Shown: piece after piece, positions 26,601 to 33,936 of the stretch
Numbering within the stretch: the first letter of the stretch is position 1
How the letters are laid out: each line of letters opens with the position of its first letter
Assembly (NCBI RefSeq): GCF_021044795.1
Contig: NZ_JAJNOP010000005.1
Length of the DNA: 64,000 nt
Origin: Acidaminococcus hominis
GTDB lineage: Bacteria; Bacillota; Negativicutes; Acidaminococcales; Acidaminococcaceae
Strand: one strand, 5' to 3'
The notes under the pieces: generated by a model
The model's database searches: none
What the model was told of the DNA's origin: nothing
Seen by the model: the letters and a program-made list of their open reading frames with translations, nothing else
Program-made: the position numbers and the translations under genes

Positions 26601-26631
26601 AAGGGAACTGCTTGGGCAGTTCCCTTTTTCT
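26601..26631. terminator. Bidirectional terminator
   Basis: AAGGGAACTGC (26601-26611) and GCAGTTCCCTT (26616-26626) with a 4-nt loop, flanked by A and T runs, between the convergent esterase and the 534-residue protein. Confidence 0.93.
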
Positions 26632-26643
26632 ATATGGAGTTTT

Positions 26644-28248
26644 CTAGGTGGTACAGCCGCTTTCCAAGGCTTTCCGGACCCCTTCCAGGTTCAGCTCCTT
26701 CCCCTGGAGCAGGCTGTCAATCCGCAGCTGGTTCAGCGGGGTATTGCTGAGTCCCCGCACCTTGGACAGGGTTTGGCGCATCTTGTCCGACAGGGGCGTT
26801 TGGCCGTCCGACCAGGATTCCAATACGTCCAGGGCATCGGACCGGTTGGCACTGCTGCCGCTGGTCAAGCTCCGTTCCAGCAGGTCTTCCCCCTGGCCGG
26901 GGAAGTATTCCAGGGGATGGAGCATATCCGCCAGCTGGCCCTTGCCCTTTAGGTAATCATCCAGGTGGAGCCGGGCAAAGGCCAGGACATCTTTCACATC
27001 CTGGTCATTGGCCTGCCACAGCAGGGGCCGGTACAGGGTGGTCAGGCTGGGCTGGTTCTTGAGCAGCCGCCAAAGTTCCGGTTGGATATCAATGTCCAAA
27101 ATGGCAGCCATTTCGATGACCGGCAGGTTGGCCTCGCCTTCCGGGGTGAGAAGGGCTGCCAAAATCTTGGGCCGCCAGTCCACGGAACTTAACAGGGCGT
27201 TAAGGGAATCCAAAAGGATTTGGCACTGGATGGACGACAGGGCAAAGTAGAATTTTTTCTGGAGCATGTACTGGATGGCTGCCGCCATGGCCACCAGGGA
27301 AGAGGCCACGGCAATGTCCAGGTAATGGTCTGCCGCCTGGGAAAAATACTTGGGCAGCAGGGTAAACAGGTCCACCTTGTTTTCCTGGGGCAGCAGGTCT
27401 TCCTGGATGCATTCCAGCAGGTACTGGAAGTAATCTGCCAGGAGCCGGGTAATCCCCAAAAACAGGGGATGGGACAGGCTTTCTTCGTCCAGAAATTTTT
27501 CCAGGTCCAGATGTTCCAGCACCCATAAGGGCAGACTGGGGTCATGGACGGTGAGCTTCAGCCCCTTCATCAGCAGCCATTCCTGGGAGGCCCGGGTGGT
27601 GAAGCGGAAGTGCTTGATGGCACAGACCCGGCCCCAGCCTGTGGTGTGGAGCAGCAGGACCCGCAGGTCGTCCTGGTCCAGGCTGCCGCTGTCCTCCAGG
27701 GCCTGGAGGACAAATTTGGTGAATTCCTCGCAGCGGGCCAAAAGCAGCAGATCCTGTTTCAGGGCTTCTGCTTCCGGTTTGCCCCGTTTATTCTTTAAAA
27801 AGGCGCCTGCGGCAATCACCGCAAACTTTACCGCTTCCCGGTCCGTGGCCTGGTATAGCCAGGTTTTGGTCAGCTTCCACAGGCTGGGGGAGTAGCGCAG
27901 GTGGGTGACCCGCCTGCTGAGTTTATCGTAATACAGGATGCAGGGAGCGTGGGTAACCCGCTGGTACAGGCTGAGAGCTGCTTCCGCACTGGGTTTCTTC
28001 TTGTAGCTTTGGAGCGCCTGGTAGATATTCAGGTACAGGGCTTCCCCGGAATCTCCGGCTTCTGCCTCGTCGTCCAATAGGTACAGGTCCTTCATGCCTG
28101 GCAGGGGAAACATCCCGGCGGACAGGGAATCCGGCGCCGTATCCGGTAGGTTCTTCAGGGTAAAAAAGCCCTGGGGAGTCAAATGTTCTTTTATGAAATT
28201 GAATAGGCTGGGGCCCTGGAGCCAGGGCAGTCCGTTTTGCATTTCCAT
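26644..28248 (-). CDS. Unrecognised 534-residue, probably all-helical protein
   Basis: I do not recognise this gene. The product is leucine-rich and predicted helical throughout, with no signal peptide and no convincing membrane span. It begins with GPSLFNFIKEHLTPQGFFTL and contains many evenly spaced amphipathic helices (QALQSYKKKPSAEAALSLYQ, LRVLLLHTTGWGRVCAIKHF, LARCEEFTKFVLQALED), reminiscent of alpha-solenoid scaffold proteins, but no repeat consensus stands out. AGGAGGG precedes the ATG at 28248. It is a single gene behind a GC-rich multi-hairpin leader (28265-28407), ending at the shared terminator. Codon use matches the neighbours, so recent transfer is unlikely. Confidence 0.8.
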   Translation of the reverse strand: MEMQNGLPWLQGPSLFNFIKEHLTPQGFFTLKNLPDTAPDSLSAGMFPLPGMKDLYLLDDEAEAGDSGEALYLNIYQALQSYKKKPSAEAALSLYQRVTHAPCILYYDKLSRRVTHLRYSPSLWKLTKTWLYQATDREAVKFAVIAAGAFLKNKRGKPEAEALKQDLLLLARCEEFTKFVLQALEDSGSLDQDDLRVLLLHTTGWGRVCAIKHFRFTTRASQEWLLMKGLKLTVHDPSLPLWVLEHLDLEKFLDEESLSHPLFLGITRLLADYFQYLLECIQEDLLPQENKVDLFTLLPKYFSQAADHYLDIAVASSLVAMAAAIQYMLQKKFYFALSSIQCQILLDSLNALLSSVDWRPKILAALLTPEGEANLPVIEMAAILDIDIQPELWRLLKNQPSLTTLYRPLLWQANDQDVKDVLAFARLHLDDYLKGKGQLADMLHPLEYFPGQGEDLLERSLTSGSSANRSDALDVLESWSDGQTPLSDKMRQTLSKVRGLSNTPLNQLRIDSLLQGKELNLEGVRKALESGCTT

Positions 28249-28264
28249 GGTGCCCTCCTTTTCT

Positions 28265-28407
28265 GTCTGACGGCGGGCGGCCAGTCAGACCTTGATGGGG
28301 CCCTGCCTCATCCTTGGGCAGGCGGCCTTAGCCCGAGCCTGCAGCTGCAGAACCTCGGGCGGGGAGAGCTGTGACGCAGCAGCCTAGCTTGCAGCTGCTT
28401 TTCACAG
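28265..28407 (-). ncRNA. Candidate structured RNA or leader with four consecutive hairpins
   Basis: Four clean stems occur one after another: CTGTGA/TCACAG with inner GCAGC/GCTGC (28369-28407), GCCCGAG/CTCGGGC (28331-28360), CCTGCC/GGCAGG (28302-28322) and GTCTGAC/GTCAGAC (28265-28290). On the minus strand this is the leader of the 534-residue protein, ending 16 nt before its start, just upstream of the ribosome site; an AT-rich candidate promoter zone (about 28430-28480) lies on its far side. It could also be a free small RNA on either strand. It matches no riboswitch I know, and there is no T-run terminator inside. Confidence 0.45.
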
Positions 28408-28569
28408 TACGGGTGCTGAATATTTTCCTTGTTATTTTATATATTCTATTCTTTTTAAGGGATTTTTGGAAAAATCATCTCTAAAACTTTACGTATAGGG
28501 CAATTTTTCGGAAATTTCCCAGATTCCTGGAGAAACCGGGCTGTGGGCTGGTGATTTTTTGCCATTCAA

Positions 28570-28578
28570 TGGTATAAT
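28570..28578 (+). promoter_or_regulatory. Extended -10 promoter of the def operon
   Basis: TGGTATAAT, a consensus -10 with the TGn extension, 46 bp before the def start; it would drive the long def-to-AsmA gene string. Confidence 0.55.
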
Positions 28579-28624
28579 ATAGGTTAACGGTAAAATGGTA
28601 ATAAAAGATATAGGAGCGATGCAT

Positions 28625-29104
28625 ATGGCAATCTATAATATTGTAAAAGTTGGGGCGCCCATCCTGCGGGAAAAGGCAGCTCCGGTTACCCGTTTTGATA
28701 AAAAATTGGCCAAGCTCATGAAGGACATGGCGGAAACCATGTATCGGGCCAACGGCTGCGGTCTGGCAGCTCCCCAGATTGGTCTGGGCAAGCGCATTGT
28801 GGTCATTGATGCTGGAGACGGCTATGGCATTCGGGAGTTTGTGAACCCGGTACTGTCTGACCCCGTGGGGGAAGAAGTGGACGAGGAAGGCTGCCTGAGT
28901 GTACCCACCTACGAAGGGGAAGTAAAGCGGGCGGCCCAGATTACGGTCACCTATCAGGACGCCAAGGGCACCCACTACCGTCTTACGGCCCAGGGCCTTT
29001 TGGCCCGTGCTCTCCAACACGAATGTGACCATCTGGAAGGCATTTTGTTTATTGATAAGGCCATCAGCCTGACGGCCAAACCCAAGGAAGAGGAACGCAT
29101 ATGA
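28625..29104 (+). CDS. def: Peptide deformylase
   Basis: A 159-residue metalloenzyme removing the formyl group from nascent proteins. The three family motifs are GCGLAAPQIG (motif 1, about residues 44-53), EEGCLSVP (motif 2, with the metal cysteine) and QHECDHLEG (motif 3, HExxH-like with two metal histidines). The ATG at 28625 is chosen because TAGGAG is 8 nt upstream; ATG 28619 would be too close. It overlaps fmt by 4 nt, the classic def-fmt pairing, and heads the long operon. Confidence 0.97.
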   Translation: MAIYNIVKVGAPILREKAAPVTRFDKKLAKLMKDMAETMYRANGCGLAAPQIGLGKRIVVIDAGDGYGIREFVNPVLSDPVGEEVDEEGCLSVPTYEGEVKRAAQITVTYQDAKGTHYRLTAQGLLARALQHECDHLEGILFIDKAISLTAKPKEEERI

Positions 29105-30039
29105 AAATTGTTTTTATGGGAACCCCGGAATTTGCGGTGGCCAGCCTGAAAGCCCTGGTGGAAAGCGGCCAGCATGAAATTGCGGCGGTGGTCACCCAAC
29201 CAGACCGTCCCAAAGGACGGGGACACAAGGTGATGATGTCCGCCGTCAAGGAATATGCCCTGTCCCAGAACCTGCCGGTACTCCAGCCGGAACGGGTGAA
29301 GACCCCGGAATTTTTGGGAGCGCTGGAAGAACTGGCCCCGGAGCTTATTGTGGTAGCTGCTTTTGGCCAGTTCCTGCCTAAAAGCCTGTTGGAACTGCCT
29401 AGGTACGGCTGCATCAATGTTCATGCGTCCCTGCTGCCCCGGTATCGGGGTGCGGCCCCCATCCATTACGCCATCTTGAAAGGCGAAAAGGAAGCGGGTG
29501 TCACCATTATGCAGATGGACGTGGGCATGGATACGGGTGCTATGCTGGCCAAAACCGCAGTACCGGTAACGGACGAAATGACCCAGGGGCAGCTCCACGA
29601 TATTCTCAAGGAACGGGGCGCCCAGTTGCTGCTGGATACCATTGACCAATTGGCAGCGGGAACGGCTAAGGCTGTGCCCCAGCCGGAACAGGACGCTACC
29701 TATGCGTCCCTGATTACCCGGGATATGGAAAAGCTGGATTGGAGCAAATCCAGCCGGGAGCTGCACAACCAGATCCGGGCCTTTGATCCCTGGCCGGGTT
29801 CCTTTACCCTGCTGCCCAGCGGCAAGCGCCTGAAGGTTTGGGCCAGCCGGATTCGCAGCGAACAGGGTCAATTGGGGGCACCGGGAACGGTGCTGGAAAC
29901 CAATCCGGAAGGCATCCTGGTTGCCTGCGGAGAGGGAAGCCTGGAAATTACCCAATGCCAGCCGGAAGGCAAGAAACGGATGCTGGCTGACCAATTTGTC
30001 AACGGCAAAAGTCTGGAACCAGGAGAAATATTGGCATAA
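29101..30039 (+). CDS. fmt: Methionyl-tRNA formyltransferase
   Basis: A 312-residue enzyme that formylates initiator methionyl-tRNA using 10-formyl-tetrahydrofolate. MKIVFMGTPEFAVASLKAL at the N terminus, the catalytic segment INVHASLLPRYRGAAPIHYA (Asn-His) and the SLITRDMEKLDW block are all characteristic; the C-terminal OB-like domain begins near residue 205. ATGA overlap with def indicates coupling. Confidence 0.97.
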   Translation: MKIVFMGTPEFAVASLKALVESGQHEIAAVVTQPDRPKGRGHKVMMSAVKEYALSQNLPVLQPERVKTPEFLGALEELAPELIVVAAFGQFLPKSLLELPRYGCINVHASLLPRYRGAAPIHYAILKGEKEAGVTIMQMDVGMDTGAMLAKTAVPVTDEMTQGQLHDILKERGAQLLLDTIDQLAAGTAKAVPQPEQDATYASLITRDMEKLDWSKSSRELHNQIRAFDPWPGSFTLLPSGKRLKVWASRIRSEQGQLGAPGTVLETNPEGILVACGEGSLEITQCQPEGKKRMLADQFVNGKSLEPGEILA

Positions 30040-30041
30040 CA

Positions 30042-30830
30042 ATGATAGATATGGTACTGCGGCCGAAAAAACGGCTGTTTATCGCGCTGGTTTCCCTGGC
30101 CACGGTGCTGGCGGGCTTTGTAGTATTTGGCCTGTGGCGGCTGATGGTGCCGGGCCTGCAGCAGCTTCATCCGCTGCTGCCCCATGTGGTGGGGATTGCC
30201 GCGCTGCTTGTAACGGTAGCCCTGGTTTCCGGGGTGCTGGGGATTGTCATGGCCATTGTGGGTTTTCCCACCATGAAATTTTTCTATATGTGGGCCTGGC
30301 ATATTATCAATTTTCTGTATCCCCTGGTACTGTTTTTGGGGAAAATGATGGGAATTTCCAAGCGGAGGATTGAACAATCCTTTATTGAGGTCAGCAACCA
30401 TCTGGTCCGGCGGCAGCATGTGCGGGTTCCCGCCAATCGTCTGCTAATCCTGACCCCCCACTGCATCCAGCTGGATACCTGTCCCTATAAGGTGACCCGG
30501 GACATCCACAACTGTCACCAGTGCGGCCGCTGCGGGGTAGGGGACCTTTTGGCCCTGTCCAACAAATACGGGGTCCATGTGGCCATTGCCACCGGGGGGA
30601 CCTTGGCCCGGCAGGCCGTGAAGAAGGCCCGGCCCAAAGCCATCTTGGCTGTAGCCTGTGAACGGGACCTGACCAGCGGCATCCAGGATGTCTTTCCCCT
30701 GCCGGTAATCGGGGTGCTGAACGAGCGGCCCAACGGGCCCTGCTTCAATACCCACACGGATATGCACAAGGTAGAAGAGGCCATCAAGTCTTTCATTATA
30801 AAAGAGGATTTACATGAACGTAACCACTAA
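30042..30830 (+). CDS. DUF116 membrane protein with a cysteine cluster
   Basis: A 262-residue DUF116 protein, function unknown. Two hydrophobic segments span about residues 13-33 and 45-75; the cytoplasmic C-terminal domain carries PHCIQLDTC and CHQCGRCGVGDLLAL, a set of closely spaced cysteines that looks like an iron-sulfur or zinc site, followed by an alpha/beta region (AIATGGTLARQAVKKARPKA and VACERDL). It lies between fmt and rsmB, 2 bp after fmt and overlapping rsmB by 17 nt, an arrangement seen in many anaerobic Firmicutes, which hints at a role in translation-linked or redox functions; that is inference. Confidence 0.85.
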   Translation: MIDMVLRPKKRLFIALVSLATVLAGFVVFGLWRLMVPGLQQLHPLLPHVVGIAALLVTVALVSGVLGIVMAIVGFPTMKFFYMWAWHIINFLYPLVLFLGKMMGISKRRIEQSFIEVSNHLVRRQHVRVPANRLLILTPHCIQLDTCPYKVTRDIHNCHQCGRCGVGDLLALSNKYGVHVAIATGGTLARQAVKKARPKAILAVACERDLTSGIQDVFPLPVIGVLNERPNGPCFNTHTDMHKVEEAIKSFIIKEDLHERNH

Positions 30831-32157
30831 AGATCCGCGGGAAGCGGCTTTGCTGATTTTAAAACAAATTTTGCTCAAGGGGGCTTACGCAAACCTGGCT
30901 TTAAGCCAGGGGCTGCGTGGGGCTCCTTTGTCTGCGTTAGACCGTAAACTGACCACGGAGCTGGTGTACGGCACGGTGAAAACCCTGGGGACCCTGGACT
31001 GGTACCTGGAAAAGGTGGTAAACCGTCCCCTGTGGAAACTGGACGAAACCCTTTTGGTGATTCTCCGGCTCAGCGCCTACCAGCTGCTGTACCTGGACCG
31101 GATTCCGGACTCGGCGGCCTGCAATGAAGGGACCAAACTGGCCCGGAAATGGGTGAACGAGGGCAGCGTAAAGCTGGCCAACGGGGCCCTGCGCCAACTG
31201 GCCCGGACCAAGACCCAATGGAAGCTGCCGGCTGGGGAAAAGTATGAACTGACCCGGCTGGCCCTGCGCTATTACCACCCCGAGTGGCTAATTCGCCGCT
31301 GGAAGTTCCGCTTTGGCCTGGACGAGGCCGTGAAGCTGTGCCAGTTTGACAACCAGGTGCCGCCCCTGGCCTTACGGGTGAATACCCTGAAGACCACCCG
31401 GGAAAGCCTCCAGCAGCGGCTGGCAGAGCGGGGCATTGTGACCCGGCTGTCCCAGTGGTCCCCGGACGGGCTGTTGTGCGACAGCCTGCCTTCCCTGGAC
31501 AGCCTGCTCCAGGACTTTGGCCCGGAACTGTATATCCAGGACGAAAGTTCCATGCTGGACGCGGCGGTGCTGAATCCCCAGCCCGGACAGCGGGTAATCG
31601 ATATGTGCAGCGCCCCTGGCGGGAAGACCACCCACCTGGCCCAGAAGATGGCCAATCAGGGAGAAATCCTGGCCCTTGACATCTACGATCACAAGCTGGA
31701 ACTGGTCAGGGAAAATGCCCAGCGCCTGGGGATTACCTGCATCAAAACCCAGAAGGCCGACGGTACGGTGTTTGTGCCGGCCTGGGAAAAGACGGCGGAC
31801 AGGGTTCTGGTGGACGCCCCCTGCAGCGGCCTGGGGGTATTGAACCGCCGGGTGGAAGCCCGCTGGCGGAAAGAGGAGCGGACCCTTAGCCAGTTCCCGC
31901 CCCTGCAAAAAAAAATTCTGGCCAATGCCGCCCGGTACGTGAAGGTGGGGGGACGGCTCCTCTACAGTACCTGCACCCTGGAACGGGACGAAAACAGCCG
32001 GGTGCGGGAAGCCTTTCTCAAGGACCAGCCCAACTTTGCGCCGGTGCCCTTTGCCCACCCCCTGACCGGGGAATTGGTGGAGGAATTGCAGATCCTGCCC
32101 TGGCGGGACGGCATTGACGGTTTTTATTTATGTTTGTTCGAAAGGAAGGGTGAATAA
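30814..32157 (+). CDS. rsmB: 16S rRNA (cytosine-967-C5)-methyltransferase
   Basis: A 447-residue SAM-dependent methyltransferase. An N-terminal NusB-like RNA-binding domain (about residues 5-135) precedes the Rossmann catalytic domain with motif I VIDMCSAPGGKTTHLAQ, motif IV DAPCSGLGVL and motif VI YSTCTLERDEN; the two catalytic cysteines of m5C enzymes are in the PCSG and STCT motifs. It overlaps the DUF116 gene by 17 nt, so the start at 30814 is translationally coupled. Length fits Firmicutes RsmB. Confidence 0.96.
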   Translation: MNVTTKDPREAALLILKQILLKGAYANLALSQGLRGAPLSALDRKLTTELVYGTVKTLGTLDWYLEKVVNRPLWKLDETLLVILRLSAYQLLYLDRIPDSAACNEGTKLARKWVNEGSVKLANGALRQLARTKTQWKLPAGEKYELTRLALRYYHPEWLIRRWKFRFGLDEAVKLCQFDNQVPPLALRVNTLKTTRESLQQRLAERGIVTRLSQWSPDGLLCDSLPSLDSLLQDFGPELYIQDESSMLDAAVLNPQPGQRVIDMCSAPGGKTTHLAQKMANQGEILALDIYDHKLELVRENAQRLGITCIKTQKADGTVFVPAWEKTADRVLVDAPCSGLGVLNRRVEARWRKEERTLSQFPPLQKKILANAARYVKVGGRLLYSTCTLERDENSRVREAFLKDQPNFAPVPFAHPLTGELVEELQILPWRDGIDGFYLCLFERKGE

Positions 32158-32158
32158 C

Positions 32159-33220
32159 ATGGCAAAACGGGAAATCCTGGGACTCACCCTGCCCGAGCTT
32201 CAGGAAGAACTGGTGGCTCTGGGCCTTAAAAAATTCCGGGCGGAACAGGTGTTCCGCTGGCTGTACGAAAAATCCGCCGTGGACTTTGAGCAGATGTCCA
32301 ATCTGTCCAAGGACAACCGGCAGCTGCTTGCAGAGCATTATAAAATTATGACTAGACAGGTGAAACCTATTAAGGAATACCGCTCCCAGGACGGCTTGAC
32401 CCACAAGGAGCTGCTGGAACTGGAAGACGGCGCCACGGTGGAAACGGTGCTGATGCACCACGACTACGGCTACAGTGCCTGCCTGTCTTCCCAGGTGGGC
32501 TGCGCCATGAATTGCGCCTTCTGCGCCAGCGGCCTCCACGGCTTTGTGCGGAATCTGACCGCCGCCGAAATCCTGGCCCAGCTGTACTACTTCCAAAGCC
32601 AGCTGCAGGAAAGCGGGGAACGGGTCAGCCGGGTGGTGATTATGGGCAGCGGGGAACCCATGCTGAACCTGGACAATGTGCTCCGGGCCCTGGACCTGCT
32701 CCACAGCGACCGGGGCCAGTGCATCGGCTACCGGAACATGACCATTTCCACCTGCGGCATTGTGCCCGGGATTGAGGAAATGACCCGGCAGGGCCGGAAC
32801 ATCAACCTGGCCATCTCCCTGCACGCCGCCAGCAAGGCACTGCGGGACCAGCTGATGCCGGTGAACCACCGGTACCCCTATCCGGAGGTAATCCGGGCAG
32901 CGGAAGCCTACGAAAAAAGCAATGGCCGTCAGGTCATGTACGAATATATCCTTCTGGCAGGGCTCAATGACCGGCCGGAAGATGCCCAGGCCCTGGCAGA
33001 TGCCCTGGAGCATAAGGAATGTGTCATCAATCTGATCCCTGCCAACCCGGTTCCGGAAAAAGGCTTTCGCCGTCCCGATGATCGGGCCGTGGACCGGTTC
33101 TTCCAAATCCTGAAAAAGCGCCATATCAACGTGACCGTGCGCCGGGAAATGGGCAAAGACATTAATGCGGCCTGCGGACAATTGCGGGCCAGTGCTTTAA
33201 AGGAGGCACAAAAGAAATGA
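32159..33220 (+). CDS. rlmN: Dual-specificity 23S rRNA/tRNA adenine-C2 methyltransferase
   Basis: A 353-residue radical SAM enzyme methylating A2503 of 23S rRNA and A37 of some tRNAs. The cluster motif C-x3-C-x2-C is in GCAMNCAFCASGLHGFVRNL; GSGEPMLNLDNVLRAL binds SAM; the second catalytic cysteine is near the end in NAACGQLR. The ATG at 32159 follows AAAGGAAGGG; a longer reading frame starting within rsmB lacks a ribosome site. It overlaps stp by 4 nt. Confidence 0.97.
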   Translation: MAKREILGLTLPELQEELVALGLKKFRAEQVFRWLYEKSAVDFEQMSNLSKDNRQLLAEHYKIMTRQVKPIKEYRSQDGLTHKELLELEDGATVETVLMHHDYGYSACLSSQVGCAMNCAFCASGLHGFVRNLTAAEILAQLYYFQSQLQESGERVSRVVIMGSGEPMLNLDNVLRALDLLHSDRGQCIGYRNMTISTCGIVPGIEEMTRQGRNINLAISLHAASKALRDQLMPVNHRYPYPEVIRAAEAYEKSNGRQVMYEYILLAGLNDRPEDAQALADALEHKECVINLIPANPVPEKGFRRPDDRAVDRFFQILKKRHINVTVRREMGKDINAACGQLRASALKEAQKK

Positions 33221-33936
33221 TAGCAGTCACAAGGACCAGCCGGGGTTTGGTGCGTCCGAAGAATGAAGACAGCATCCTAGTCCGGGAACCGGACCTGTAT
33301 GCCATTGCCGATGGCATGGGCGGCGCCGATGCCGGTGAAGTAGCCAGCTATGAGGCCGTGCAGCAATTGGCCCGGCTGGACCTGTCCGGGGTGCCCCGGA
33401 AGGAAATTCTTGCTGCCCTGGAGCATGGCATCCAGAACATCAACCGGAAAATCTGGGAACTTTCCCAGGATAAACCCAATTTTAACGGCATGGGGACCAC
33501 CCTGACCGCGGTGTACCTGCCGGACGCCCGCAGCGCTTTTGTGGGCCACGTAGGGGACAGCCGAATCTACGTCTTCCAGGAAGGCCAGCTGCGCCAGGTG
33601 ACCAGTGACCACAGCTATGTGGCCGAGCTGGTGCGGCAAAAGCAGATGACCCAGGAAGAAGCGGACCAGTCCGACCAGAAGCATATGATCACCCGGGCCA
33701 TTGGGGTGGAGGAAGCGGTGGAGGTGGACACCTTTGAAGTACTGCTGGAGGGTGCCCAAAAGCTCCTCATCTGCTCCGACGGGCTCACCAATATGATCAG
33801 CGAAGCGGAAATCGAACGACTCCTGGGATACAAAAACCTGGACCGGCTGGCGGACGGCCTGCTGGACGGAGCCATTACCGCAGGCGGCGAAGATAACATT
33901 TCCTTTATTGTCATCGATTTGGAGGCTGTCAAATGA
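33217..33936 (+). CDS. stp: PP2C-family Ser/Thr protein phosphatase
   Basis: A 239-residue PPM phosphatase that reverses PrkC phosphorylation. Metal-binding motifs are in RPKNEDSILV, YAIADGMGGADAGEVAS, HVGDSRIYVF, LICSDGLTNM and GGEDNISFIVID. It is soluble, without a signal sequence. Overlaps of 4 nt with both rlmN and prkC show tight coupling; the phosphatase-kinase-RsgA order is the common Firmicutes arrangement. Confidence 0.96.
   Translation: MIAVTRTSRGLVRPKNEDSILVREPDLYAIADGMGGADAGEVASYEAVQQLARLDLSGVPRKEILAALEHGIQNINRKIWELSQDKPNFNGMGTTLTAVYLPDARSAFVGHVGDSRIYVFQEGQLRQVTSDHSYVAELVRQKQMTQEEADQSDQKHMITRAIGVEEAVEVDTFEVLLEGAQKLLICSDGLTNMISEAEIERLLGYKNLDRLADGLLDGAITAGGEDNISFIVIDLEAVK

Noticed and set aside
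28265..28407. The hairpin segment as a known riboswitch or housekeeping RNA
   Set aside because: Conserved cores of SAM, FMN, TPP, cobalamin, glycine, lysine, T-box, 6S, SRP, tmRNA and RNase P RNAs are not visible, so it is reported only as an unassigned candidate.
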